A program made the position numbers and the translations under genes. This document shows, piece by piece, positions 21,401 to 33,941 of a DNA stretch of 64,000 nucleotides; within the stretch, counting starts at the first letter, position 1, and each line of letters opens with the position of its first letter. The notes beneath the pieces are model-generated. The model was not told the origin of the DNA. It searched no databases and saw only the letters and a program-made list of their open reading frames with translations. The stretch is from Parus major (lineage: Eukaryota > Chordata > Aves > Passeriformes > Paridae). The stretch is taken from assembly GCF_001522545.3 (NCBI RefSeq), contig NC_031779.1:1192396-1256395 (forward strand), written 5' to 3'.

Positions 21401-23002
21401 GCTTATGGCTTTTGCAGTGCATGTTTATTAGTCATCTAAGAAAATTACTTGACTGGCTTATGAAACTTTCCTAATAAACTAACACTTCACTTTCAAAGTT
21501 GTCAGGTCTGTACACACCTGTGTCTAATGTTCATCACAGTGAAAAGCAGCAAACAAAAAGTGTCATAAAAAAAAAAGCTTGGTTTAGTTACCTTGTGCTA
21601 ACTTATCAGTGTGAGTAAGGAAGTTACATATGGTAGATATTTCCTTATACAAATAAGAGTATTTGATTGTTCCTGATGATAAAATGCCCTTGTGATTTAC
21701 ACAACGTTAACCTTCAGCAAGAGATTGTCAGAGAAGTCTGAAGACTCTGTAGGCACCTAACTGGAGTTGCATGGCCAAGAGAAGAAGAGTGATGATAAAT
21801 GAGTGAAGAATAAAGTGGGAGTTTAGGAAAACTACACAAGGAGCAGTGCAATATTCTTCTGAAGTTTTGCTTTCAAGCTGTAAGAACATCTAACTTGGGC
21901 AACATCAGCCTGAGCATCACACGAGGATTGAGAGCAAATTTTATTATCATCGCCAGTTTCATGGAGATAATCTGGTGTGTAAAAAGTGTGCCAATGCTTG
22001 TAGCCGACTTTTCTAAACATGCAATGGCTTTATAGATGCAGAATGTTTAAAGTTTTGCTTTGCATTGCCTGTGAGGAGGTATAACTGGAGTTGTTGCTGG
22101 TAATTAATTAGTGCTGGTTTCCCATGAGGAATCAGCGCTAACGTTGGGATGTCACTCGGTGGAAGGGAAACTCCATTTCTGTTTAGCTGTTTTGTAGGGG
22201 CTTCAGTGGCTGCAGGGTCCACATTTCAGCTTCCATGCTGGATCCCGAAGGGTTATTTTACTTTCCTCCAAGGGTTGTGGACTAGGTGTTTAGCCCTTGG
22301 GAGCTCCAAATTCTCAGTGCAGCTTTTGGGAATGGCTGTGGAGGCACTGGCCTGTGTTTGCTTCTGCAGTGTGCCAGGCTGAGAGGGGAGAGCTGCCTCA
22401 AAGCCCGGGAGTTGCTTGGAGTGTCCTGTTGGAATACAGCTCCAGGCCTCCAATATTGAAATGTAATGCCTGAGGCTATTGATTTTTTAAAAAGGCAGAA
22501 TAGTTCTTAATAGAGAAAATGCCTCAGCACAGTGGAAACAGTCATATTTTACTGATTGGGTGCTATTGATTTCATCCTCCAGTGAAATTGCCAAGATGAA
22601 AGTGGTAATCCTGATTAATTCCATATAAATAGATAAGCCTGATTTGTATGTGTACAGTTGCAGGGTTCGGTAGGAAAACTGAAAGCCTGCTTTATATGGT
22701 CTATTAGGTGCTTTAATTTCCAGGGTCTTTACCATTTAGTATTCATGCAGAGGAGCATCTTAATTTTACAAAATAAGCAGACTAACAATTTATGATAAAT
22801 CCTTTTTGCATCAGTTAAAATATTTTTTTTCTCATTAAAGCTGCCCTTACCGAAGGCAGTGAAGAAATTGGAATGTTCAGCTGCTGAACTTTCTTGGGAT
22901 TTCGGGTAATTCCCTGGAGTGTGTAACAACCACAAGCTGTTTGATTTGTGCAAAAAGAGGTTGAATTTTAATGAAAAGTAATAAATTACTCTAAAAGAAT
23001 TA

Positions 23003-23025
23003 TTTTTTTTTTTATTTTTTTTTTT
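23003..23025. repeat. T-rich low-complexity tract
   Basis: Two runs of T (11 and 11 bases) are separated by a single A. It is a simple tract with no flanking target duplication that I can see. Confidence 0.85.
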
Positions 23026-23848
23026 ACATCAACACTAAACTTAGCACTCCACTTGCTGCTTCTGAATGTTTTGGGATTGGGTATATTAGTAGGAAAAAAA
23101 TTTCAGTTAATTCCCTAGAGGTGCTGTTCAGACAGGACTGCTCACTTTGGGAGCTCACTGGGGTCCAAATTCATAAACTTAGGTATTTTTTAATGGCATC
23201 ACTGATTCTCCTTGCCAGTCTCTGAACTTTCCTGCTTCAGCTTTGGGTTTGCTGTTGTGATATGACCAGGACTGAGTATGGCATTTTGGGGAAGGAATGT
23301 ACTAGTCATTCAGTCATGTAACAATGTTTTATTTTCCTATTCCTTTGACATTCTAGTTTTCATGGTTTTCCAGTGAGAAATCTCTTAAGTTGACTTAGAA
23401 ACAGTGTATTGTACAATAGAGAGAGCTTTTTACTCCTCAAAAAGTGTTGCTCTGCATATGTTAGCTGTGAATTTTCTTCACTGTGGAGCTGTTTGTGCAG
23501 CTGGCTTGGTGCTGGTTACCACTGAAGAAATTCAGATGTTCTGCTTAGCCTGAATTTCTTCATTTGCACATTTTAATCTATTGATCTTCTTTTCCTTAGT
23601 GCACTACAGAGGTTTTGGCTCATATGTTGGACTGTTGGTGGTGGTGTGGGTTTTGATGATTCAGTTCTTTTGGGTCTCATCAAAGCATGGCAGCTTGGTG
23701 ACAATTTTTGGTATCCTCTAGTCATACAATTTTGTCTGGAGATCTTCTAAAAGTGGAAAAACTGTTTTGTGATTAAATTACCCACTAATTCATCTGTCTG
23801 CTCAAGGAATTTGTGCACTACTATCTCCTGTAGTTAGATTTTAATTGT

Positions 23849-23880
23849 TATATATATATATACACACACACACACACATA
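23849..23880. repeat. Dinucleotide microsatellite (TA)n(CA)n
   Basis: About six TA units pass directly into about eight CA units, a compound microsatellite that is probably length-variable. Confidence 0.93.
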
Positions 23881-25148
23881 TTGGTGTGAATCTTATCGTG
23901 TTTTTATTGTTTTGTTTTGCTATTACCTGAAAACCCCATGTTTTTGTACTTCTGTCTGCTGATCCCTTAAAATTTCACTTTGTCTCTCCTAGTAGGCCCC
24001 TATGTACTTGATATCCTTTGCGGTTTCAGTGCTTCATCAGCTCAGCTCTGTTGGACTGTGCCATCTGTTTATATTTTTTTAACTTTCTTTTTGGCTTAGA
24101 AGTTTGGGTAACTTATGGGAGGTTTTAATTCTAGCTCATGTATATGGAGTCCAAATATATTTCACCTTTGTTTTTGTCTGATGCCTGTCTTGAATGTCTT
24201 GAAGCTGTCAGATTTTGTGACACTGGGGCAGAGCATGTGTGAGTAGCCAGCACAGTTGTCTGCTGTTATTATTGCGATAGTTTGATGAATTTATCTTGTT
24301 TGATGTGTTTTTAACTCTGGTGACATGTGGGTTGCTGCTGACCTCGGGTGAGCAGCACAGAGCACACTGTGTGTTGGGCATTCAGCAGTGTAGGCTTAGC
24401 TGCTGTTTCTTGCTTATTAACATATTTAAGTTAGACTTGATATGATTTTGGAGAGACCTTGTGCTTATCTACAGCTTCCATTTATTTCATGTTCTGCATG
24501 GAGTTTCCAGCCATTTAATGAGTGCTTTTCTGGGGAAGTTTTACTTTATTTATTGTGTCCTTTATGATGATATTTTGAGCCATGGTAAATCTCAGTTTGT
24601 CTTCATGTTTATATGACACTATGAATAGATACAGTATCTTTCTGTATTTTATATTGTCTGGGAAGTAAAAGCTCCAGCTCTGATTGTGTTGGTCCCATTT
24701 CTTCCTCTTTCATCTTCCTTTTGGCAGAGCCACCTTTGTGTTACTGCCATTGCTAACAGACTTGAGCACTTGGAGGCAGTTTCCAGGTTTTTTTTTCATC
24801 CCCTAGTTCTCAGTGTAATTGTCCCACAGCTTGCTTCCACTTGGGCTGAGATGGAGTCAAGCCCTGTATAAGCTTCATCTTTCTTGGCTTTCCTCTGCAG
24901 TTAATGAGCCCGAACATCTCTTCTTAACAGGGCTCTGTGGTTTGTGCTTTGAAACCTTATAATGTAACTGTAGCGAAGAAGGGAGAGCCACAAATAGAGG
25001 TGTTTGGATATCCCTTCTAAAAGTAGAACAGGCTGCCAAAAGTCATTTAAGTCGTTAGACCTGTCATGACTTTTAAAATTGAGAACTGGAGTGTAACTTG
25101 TCTTCAAAATTTTAAGAGGGGTCACACTGATTTTAAAAAAAATAATTG

Positions 25149-25270
25149 AAGAATCACAGAATCATTTAGGTTGGAAAAGCCCTCCAAGATCGAGTCCAGT
25201 CATATCCCCAGCAATGCCCGGTCAACCTCTAATCCATGTCCCCAAGTGCCACACCCACATGTCTTTATAA
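25149..25270 (-). mobile_element. CR1 retrotransposon, 3'-end fragment (diverged subfamily)
   Basis: The plus strand reads 'aatcacagaatcatttaggttggaaaa', then 'cctccaagatcgagtccag', then 'ccccagcaatgcc' and 'ccaagtgccaca'. This order fits the CR1 subfamily whose 3' end has 'aggttggaaaagacctctaagatcatcgagtccaacc', read in reverse. It is truncated after about 120 bases and is a different, older subfamily from the copies at 3.3 and 63.8 kb. Confidence 0.92.
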
Positions 25271-28200
25271 AACTGAATAATTGCTTGCAATTATGTCTGT
25301 TGTAGTGTTGTGCATAGCAGAGAGGAAAGCTGGGTGTTAACAAGAAGATGAAATATTTCCAAAAGTGATTTATAAAGCCAAATGTTCCTGTTTGAAAACA
25401 GGCAAGGAAGGAAGTATAAAAAACTGGAAATAAAGGAAAGCTGCATCCAGAAACATTTTTTGCTGTGATAGGACACCTCAGCAGCTAGTAGTACGCTTCA
25501 GTGCCATTGGGATTGCAATTTTTAGTGGTGGGCTGTCAGTGCTCACCTTGCAGAAAATCCATGTATTTTGTTATCGATTTGTGAATCTTCCATTAGAAAT
25601 GTGCTTGGGCAGATAGGAAACACAGCCGAGATGAAGTCGTAGCCAAATGTTAATCCTATTTTGGTGTTTAGCTTCAGTGTTTCAAGCTGGTGGTGCCACT
25701 GCACTGAGGGGGTACTGTGCCCTTGCATTGGCTTTTCCTGAGTGTTTGTGGGGGATGTAGAGAATTGGATCAGATCCCCGCATCAGTACTCGTGCTGGCA
25801 GAAGGGAGAGGGTGACATGGGCACAGGGAACGCTGCCACCGGGAGGCCAGACTGCTTTTCTGCTGGGGGTAGGGATTGGTGTAGAATTGGAGTATAAAAA
25901 ACACTGTGAGCAAAATAACATTGTGTTATGCCACCATTTTAATATTTAGTATTATGTATTACAGCATATAGTTTCCAGATCTATAGACCGAAACTTTTTC
26001 AGAAAGTGTACACTATTTATTAGCAAATTCATTGAAAAACAAATGTCTCATAAAATTTCATTTTCAAATTGTTAATGAATTCTCAGTTCAGCTTTAATTA
26101 CTGCTTTGGTTTGTAACTTTTTTTCCCACGCTGAAATTTCATTTGTTTGTCTGGTTCTGAAGTGGGAATAAAGCTACAGGTTTCATCTTAAAATACTTAG
26201 CCTTGAGGAAAAAAATGCAAAAGTGCCCAACAGGTTGTGGTTTCAGAAAAGGATGGAGGCCTGACAGCTCCGAATACACTCACTTGCAGAAGTCCAGAGG
26301 GAGCCTCGATTAATGATGCTTGTCTTGTGCCGTGTATCATTTTTAACAGCTGTACTGTAGCTTTTTGGGGCCTGGACTTTCAGAATCATTCCTGTATCAA
26401 TAATGAAATCCTGGAAGGACTTCATGGAAACCTGGTTGGAAGTGTAAGAAAAACTTAGATGCCATAGGGTATGACAGTATGGTTGTGAAGGGACACGGGA
26501 AACGCTTGACAGCCAAACGAGCTCCCCCCAGAGTGAGGAGAATGCCAGCCAATTGAATGGCTCAGGATGACATTGCTCAGTTTTTCTCAGGGAAAAATGA
26601 ACATTGAAATGAAGTGCTGAGGATGTGCATGTCCTGGGAGGCTGGCAGGAAGCTGGGGGGTGTACTTCAGGAGGTGAGAAACTGCTCCCTGCCTGCACTG
26701 TGGTGGGTTTTGCTGTGTTCTTGGTGGTTCTGCAGAGCAGTTAATGGACAAAGTGTTTAGAAATGTCTCGGGTACCCCTTTTGAAGGAGATCTTGGTAAT
26801 GCAGAGGTAGAAATCATGGGGCTGATAGACCCACCTCTGCCAATCCCTGTGAGGGTGCAGTGCACCATGCCTTGTGTATGGTGAAGGGACAGACAATCCC
26901 AGGGATTCCACCTGAATTCACAGCAGTCTGTTCTTACTCATTTGCAACAGCAAATTTAAAACATTTTATGGGACAATATTTTCATTAGCATTAAGAGCTC
27001 TTGGAGAGTACACCACAAATTTTGGGTGGGACAGCCCTCCTTCATCATTTTCCCAAGTTGCTTCCTTTCCTGGAATCTGACAAGGCTTGTCTTCTGTTTG
27101 AAGTGTAAAATAGCTTATTTATCCAAATCCTCACATGTTCTTGTTTGCTCATACCTTCTTCAGGTCTTCAGAGACCTTAATTTTAGGTTCTGTAGTTCTT
27201 CTGTTGCTATGGATTCTTTTTACTTATCTCCTTATTTGAAGTTATGGTAGGTTTTGAAAAATACCTGGATAGTGTGAGATAAGAGATGGTTGAGATACCT
27301 GGAATGATTTGGTAACCAGCTTCTGTTGTGGTTTTATGTAACTTCTTGGAGATGTGAATGAAAGAAAACCCACACAAACCATTGCTGCAGAAAATGGAGT
27401 GTCCTGTTGGCACAACTGGAAAACCTTGGCAGTTCCATTAAGTGTAAATTTGTGTTCTTCCCCTTTCCATGTGTTTTCTGGGAGTGCAGATATATAGGAT
27501 TTCTTCTAGGTGATGTAAATACTGTAGGTCTACTCTAAACTGAGGTGCCAGAATCTGCAAGGTAACACCACAGCATGTGAATGGAGGCTTTTGTATTTCA
27601 CATCTGAGACTTTTGGAGGAGAGAATTGACTTCTGAATGTGGAAAGAAGAGAACCAGGCATCAGATGTACCCAAAGCAGGATCCAACACATTCCACATTC
27701 TAGGTAGTGCTAGTTAAAGGATTTTCCTGGTTCAGCTCAATTGGAATCTTGTGTGCTCAGGTAAACAGCATTAACAGCCCCAAATCTAAAGTGTTTTTTT
27801 TCCTAAAGGAACATTTTCCAGTTGTTTTCTTTGCTGTTGTTGCCAGTTTTTCATTTCACTGAGGAAATCAGTCTAAATGAAAAAAGGCAGCATTCACAGG
27901 AGCTGAAAATATATCTGTGCTAGATCTGATCTCTGTGTGCAATTTGGTTTGTGCTGTTTGTTCACTGTGGAACTTCCTGTGGAGGCACTGCTGCTCAGGG
28001 CTCTGTAGCAGAGCTCGAGCGTGTGCTTTGGGGTTTCATCTTTACTTTCACATGCATCCTGGGAAGACTTCATGACTTTAGCATTTTCAAGCTTGTCCTT
28101 TACTGATTTATTAAAATAAGCACCTGTAGGAAGTAGGTTTTTGCCTTTACTTTGGTCTTGTGTGATGTTAAAGAAACATTTTCTCCAAGTTGAGCCTATT

Positions 28201-30569
28201 CAAGACATTTCTGCAACCTTTGAAAGGTTATCCAGTGCTTGTTTCTGTTATTACAGATTAATATATGGAGCATATCTATTGCTTAAATCTAATTGGGTTC
28301 TGTCATGTGAGTAACTTTATAATTTTTAACTTGTGTGCTGAAGGGCTGTTGGTTTTTGTGTGTGAGCACAATGAGTGGAGGTGGTGGTGTTCATTTAAAA
28401 AAAATAAAATAACTGGCTATTGCAGGTTGTGCCTCACAGCCACTGGAGGTACTGAGAGCCTTGTGGATTCATTACTAAATGCAAAGCTGGATTCACTGCC
28501 CCTCTTGACTGTGATTCCCCTGGGATGCAAAGCTGGGTTGAATTAGTGAACTGAATGTCAAATCCCAACACGTTCAGTGAACTACCTATGTTGCTGGCAT
28601 CTAATTTCATGTAACTTGTGCAGTCTTTCAGTGTATTAAGTGGATGGTAGGTTGAGTCGATGCTCTGTATCAGTAACCCAAAGATTGAAAATTTATTTGG
28701 GTGACTCTTGTCATACACTAAAACCTAGAAGTGGTTTTAAGTTAGGAAGTTTTAAGTACCTTTCAGGTACAGCTAGGAGGGGGCCAGTCTGTTCCCTTGT
28801 AGCCAGGGAACTGTCCTGGATGTTACTGCTGGTTTTCTTTCAACTTTCTCATGAGGGGTTTCAGAACAGGACATCTTTCAGGGCTTCCCGAGGTGCTGTG
28901 TGGGTAAGGAGCTGTTACCCATCCTCTGCAAAGGAGCAGGGAATATTTCTGTTTTCAGGAAGCTGTTACAGCTCTTTAGGCAGAACTTTGGAATTCTGCT
29001 AACAAGAGCATCGTTTGCTTTATCACCTGGAAAATTCCCTTTCAGGCAGTTTTCTAGAGATTGATAGGCAGGTGTTAGATGCTGACCAAACTGGGTATCA
29101 CAATAAAAGCAGAGCCACATTTAATTCATTCTTCTGCCTTTAATGATAATAACTTTAATAAGTTACTTTTGTGCAGACTTATAGCAGTTGGAATCAGAAA
29201 CATCCGTGCTCCTGCTGTAATTGCTTCTATACCCTTCCAAGGCTGTAACACAGCCTTCGGTGGTGCCTGTGCAGATGTAATTTCATTTTGAGGTACCATT
29301 TCGTAAATGCTTTTAGAATAAAAAAATGTAATACCTGTTTCCAAGCCTTCTGATCTGCATGTGAAGGGAAAGATGGATTGAGGAATGTAACTGGAATGGT
29401 CTCTGCAGGTATGTTACTGCCCACTGTGAATGAGACAGGGTAATTAAAGAGTGAGCTTGAATACACCAGTAGGCAAAAACCAACTTTTAAACCCCCACCA
29501 AACCCTTTAGTTTATGTAACTGTAACTGCCCTGCATTTTTGTATACCATTGAACCACACGCATGACTCAAAACCTGATTAAGATGGTGTAAATATTTGTC
29601 AAAAATAGCTCATAAATGCTATCTTTGAGCAGGCTTTTGATGCAGGAAAGGAGCAGCTGGACAAATTTGCATTTACAAATCATTTACCTTCAGAGAAAGC
29701 TCAAGTTCAGTACCTTATCACAAAGGCATTGCACGTTAATTATTTATCGTGCGCTTTGATGCTGGGGTTCTTGCTTTAATAAACTGTTCTGGGGGAGGTG
29801 GCTGCTGCTCCTTTTAGCTCAGCTCCTTCCTCCCCTCCGGGTAAACCCTGCAGTGCCTTTCCTCAGAGTTTGCCTTCCAAGTTACTGCTAAGTTGGATTT
29901 CACAACTTTTGTTAAAATTAGAAATGTTTCTGTGATATGTATTTAATTGCTGTGGCTCTGTCATCTCAATGTCTAACTTTGTAATCTCTATAAAGATAAA
30001 ACTGGACCTGATTTAATTTCTCTCGTATATATGTATTTTTGCACTTTCAAACTTTGCTTTACAGAAGATGGTCAATAAAAAATGTCTTGTCATGGAAATC
30101 TGATTAGAGCTGTCTGTGCCATCTGTACTTGGCTTAAACTAAGAAATTTGGTGGTCTCAACGCAGAAAATGTAAAGTGCTCTGGTCAATAGGACAGTCAC
30201 TTCAAGCTTTTAAATACTTGAGAAACTGTGCTGGTAACTTGGGAGATAGTTTTGAGCATGACTGTGACACTGTGTATGGTCTTTCTGAAGTTGCTTCATG
30301 ATTTTTTGGAGTACAAAAATAAAGGTTTTTCTTGGACTGTACTTCTGGAATGTGGACATCTTGTGTCATACACAAGCTAAACTTAAATAGCAATTAGGAA
30401 ACTAACTCTTGTAGTTAAAATCCGTGTTGGAGTTTTAATCAGAAATTCTCTGTATAGGTCTGTTTTCCGGTGGCTTTTGTTTTCAGCCCTGGAAAAATTC
30501 TGTATTTTCATTTGCATCCTTCAGCCCGCAGTGTCTTCGGGAAGGTGCATGAGATGGATAATATATACA
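25271..30569 (+). other. First intron, noncoding stretch
   Basis: I see no exon or repeat that I can support. Short open frames on both strands are chance readings. The segment 29,500-29,780 is described separately as a possible regulatory element. Confidence 0.6.
29500..29780. promoter_or_regulatory. Candidate conserved intronic element
   Basis: This TE-free block contains an octamer ATTTGCAT (29,665-29,672), a TTAATTA homeodomain core near 29,736 and a short inverted repeat, GCACG ... CGTGC, around that core (about 29,731-29,753). It has local CpG in an otherwise CpG-poor intron. The combination is typical of developmental enhancers, but conservation cannot be judged from one sequence. Confidence 0.25.
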
Positions 30570-30940
30570 CAGTCATGGAGTTGTTTACATTGGAAAAGTC
30601 CTTTGCAATCTCTGAGTCCAGCGTTCCTCCAGCATTGCTGAGGCCAGCACTGGCCCATGTCCCCGAGTGCCACCACATGTACACAGCTTTTAAATCCCTC
30701 TGGGGATGATGGGGCTCCACCACTGCCCTGTGCAGGGCCGGACAGCCCTCAAGTGAAGGAGTTTTCCTCAATATCCAACCTAAACCTCCCTGGGGCAACT
30801 GGAGCCTGTTTCCTGGTGTTTCTGGGGACATCTGCTCTGCCCTCCTGTCAGGAGTTGTAGAGGGCAATAAGGTGCCCCCTGAGCCCCCTTTTCTGGAGGT
30901 TTTGTGTCTGCTCTTCATCCACGGGGCTCTGGGAGGATGT
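30570..30940 (-). mobile_element. CR1 retrotransposon, longer 3' fragment
   Basis: On the plus strand the order is 'cagtcatgga', 'acattggaaaagtcc', 'gagtccagcg', 'ccgagtgccaccaca', 'gggatgatggggctccacc', 'tcctcaatatccaacctaaac' and 'ctgtcaggagttgtagaggg'. These match consecutive modules of a CR1 3' region read in reverse, including the 'cccaatatccaacctaaacctcc' module just inside the untranslated region. It is diverged and 5'-truncated. Confidence 0.88.
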
Positions 30941-31574
30941 TGGAGCTGTAGGGCTCCTGAGAACTGCCGTGGGGAGAGGACAGTACTCTCCCTCCACCCC
31001 AGAATTGTTAAGGATCACATATATGCTCTTTCTAGCTGACAGCAATCAGCTTTTCAAGTAAACATTGAAAGGATTTTTAAAGATGTGAAAAGGAGTATAA
31101 TTAAGGAGAATGCTACTACCTTAATGTGGCCTGGAAGCCACGCTGGGATTGAATAATTTTGTTTAAATGTATTTGCTTGGCAAAAGAAGTGAACACAAAA
31201 TCCAAACCTGAATGCTGTAGTGAGGGCCTCCTTCTTCAGGACCGTTTTCTTTGTTAGCCTGGTGCATGGAGCCTCATTGTAGAAAAAATGTTTTTCCTTT
31301 CTTAATGTGTTTTTGGTTATTTTGGTTTTTTTTTGAAAGCACTTGACCACTCTATGAAGTCGAATAGAAGAATAGAGTAGCTGGCTGTGCCTGTGCCCAG
31401 GATGGAAATAGGAAGAGATGCTTTGCTTTCTAATTTTGCTTGTTCTCGTGGTTTTTTTTTCCCTTAGTGTAAGTGCCAGAGCAGGAGTCTGCCCTCCTTA
31501 ATGAACACTTCCAAACGCTGGCTGCATCCCGCAAGAATGTGAAAGTACCAGCGAATTTGTAGAGCTCTTAATTT

Positions 31575-31930
31575 GTCAGCGGCTCAACCCCCACCGTTAG
31601 CGGCTGTAATTGGGGGTCATTCCCGGAATTGTGACCCCTCCCAAAGCCGGCGGTGCCTTTCGTGGGCCGGGGATGTTCGCGAGCCGCTCTCTTCCCTTCA
31701 GAGGGCTGCTCTAATCCTGTTGGGGATATTTTCATTGCCTGACAGAGCAGAGGAATGTCTGAGGCCGCCGCAGGGGGCTGGGGACAGCTCTTGGCCATCG
31801 AGGGAGCGCCTGCCCTGGGAGGCACGGCCGGAGCCCGGCACATTGTCCTTGCCGGGAGGAGGAGGAATAACAAACCCAGCACACTTGCGGCGCGGGCAGA
31901 GATGAGGATGCATTTCTGCTGCTTGATTCG
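31575..31930. promoter_or_regulatory. Isolated intronic CpG-rich patch
   Basis: I count about 22 CpG dinucleotides by eye between 31,580 and 31,892, against almost none in the kilobases on either side. The patch includes clusters GCCGGCGG, TTCGCGAGCCG, CACGGCCGG and GCGGCGCGGG. It lies about 13 kb into the intron. An ATG at 31,755 with G at -3 begins a 104-codon plus-strand frame with no known motif. Options are an alternative promoter or first exon, an unmethylated orphan island acting as an enhancer, or a noncoding RNA start. I favour a regulatory role without choosing between these. Confidence 0.5.
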
Positions 31931-33924
31931 CCTTTCTGTAACGCTGGGCACAAAAGACCACCTTCACCTGCAGGGACTCTTGCCCTGCTATGCCAGCCCT
32001 GGTTGGTGGGAGTACCAAACCCACAAGTTTTCAGTCTGGCAAATTCTAGAAAGACAGAACTCCAACTAAGGCTTCCAGCGTGGCTGTCAAAGACAAAGCT
32101 TTTCCCGATCCATTGTGGCAGCTTTTCTACGTGGTTATTGTTCTTAATGCACACTTGCACTGGAAACGTTTGCAAGGGAAAAGCTGTTTTGGAGATCTAT
32201 ACAGAGAAATAAATCCCAATCATTACATACTGGGGAGGAAAAACGTCTACTATGAGAGCCAGGTGGGTTTTGGTACCCCAAGGTCAAATGAAGATGTAAA
32301 TATGTTCAAATTACGTTTTATTCAACACAATTGATTTCACACACAACTTGCATCAAAAAAGTAATTTTTTATATTTCTGAGGCTAAACAGTTGCAATATT
32401 ATTCTGAAACATTGCAAAATGCTGGGTTATGCACAAGTTACAAGATGTAGCTGTGTATGCCTGATGTTGTTTATCCAGCCCTTATTCAATGTTGTAGCTC
32501 TTTGATGCAGCCTTTGCTTGAAGAGTGTTGTGCATCTCGTTGTTAGATGTTAATGATGCCAATATTAAGTCAATTCTTTCTGAGTAGCTAATCAATATAC
32601 AGAATTATTTTTTTATGTGCCAAAAATTGATTTTAACACTACTTTTCTGTCTCTAGCTTTCCTGGGTTCTCAGGACATTGTTATGAGAAACAGGTACAAT
32701 AATGTCTTTTACATGGGTATTCGTTTTGTGGCATGGTGCAGATCTGACAAAGGAATTAAACATATTAAATGTACAGTCATTGCAAGGATTTTTCATGTGG
32801 GCTAGGCAGTCTAATTTTTAATATAATAAAGAAGGAGGTTTGTGGGAATATTTCACAGAAAACTGCCTCGTGTCTTGAAAGCTCTACAGAAAGCTCTGTA
32901 ATTATGTTCACTAACTTAAAAGAAAACAACCTGTGAATTTGACTCCACAGCTTCTGTCAGACACAAAATATCGAAGTCCTTGTTTTGATACATTTGCTGT
33001 GCTTTTGTTACCCATGGCATCGAAACATTAGGGATGCTTCTTCTCAGGTAGAGATAGAGGATATTGTGCGTACACATTTGTGCTGCTAAATTTAGAATAA
33101 ACCATAAAGTTAGCTCAAAGATGCAGCTCAGACCAGTTTAAAAACAGACTTGTCTGTTGCTGTGGTGTGAGCTCACCTGGTGAAGTGCAGCCTGGCTCCA
33201 GTCGCTGTTTTTGGGGTTGTTATGCTGTTGTTTTGCAGAAAACTGGAAATTAAAATAAGATGTCAGTCTTTTCATAACCATTCTCGTATGGAAGGAAATC
33301 CACTTGGCTTGTTACTCTGACAAGTGGATGTTATTGTAATGTGTTGGTGCTCTGTTGTTTTGTGCACATTATACCATTCTTATGCATATAGTCTGGTCAC
33401 ATAATAGTTTATTCATCACTAAAATTGTTCTGGAAAGTGCGGAGCTACCAGCAATTGTCACTTCTCTGAGTCTTTCTGAATGGCTTGAAATCACTGTGAA
33501 CTCTTGAACTGTCTTTTCTTGTTCCACGGAATATTAACTTTATCACTTGAGAAATGAGCACAGTTTGTGTGCAGAGAATACACAATATTTCATCCTTTCA
33601 ATTCCCGTATTTTACTGTGCAAGGAAATCAAAATACAAAATTCCAAAAGCTGAGTATTCCCACGTGAGCGCGGGGTGTAAGGTGACCTCCTTGGCTCTGC
33701 TCCCAGTCCAGGAATGTATCGTTCCTTTGAGTTAGACTTTGAAACAGGTATTACTTTACAATTTAATTGGCTGCATACATCTCGAAAAGGATATAAACCA
33801 GTGGGTTTTTCCACTATGGAGACATAAAGGCTTGTTTCACAGGAGAGGAGGCATAAACAACCTGGTACAAGGAGCCCTGTATGAACTGAGCTACACTGTA
33901 TACTTCAGGGGGAAAAAATAGTCG

Positions 33925-33941
33925 TTTTTTTTTTTTTTTTT
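33925..33941. repeat. Poly(T) run, 17 bases
   Basis: An uninterrupted T run within the intron, with no visible flanking target duplication. Confidence 0.9.

Larger units (their letters stand above)
18408..25148 (+). other. First intron, 5' part
   Basis: The intron opens with GTAAGA. Its first 450 bases are still CpG-rich; beyond that the sequence is ordinary AT-rich intron. It contains a T-rich tract (23,003-23,025) and a TA/CA dinucleotide repeat (23,849-23,880). I see no exon, structural RNA or CR1 copy here. One TE-free AT-rich patch near 21,390-21,480 could be regulatory but has no direct support. Confidence 0.65.

Noticed and set aside
24899..24963. Possible exon after the acceptor 'ctttcctctgcag' ending at 24,900
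   Set aside because: The entering frame hits a stop within about 60 bases, and no good donor precedes it.
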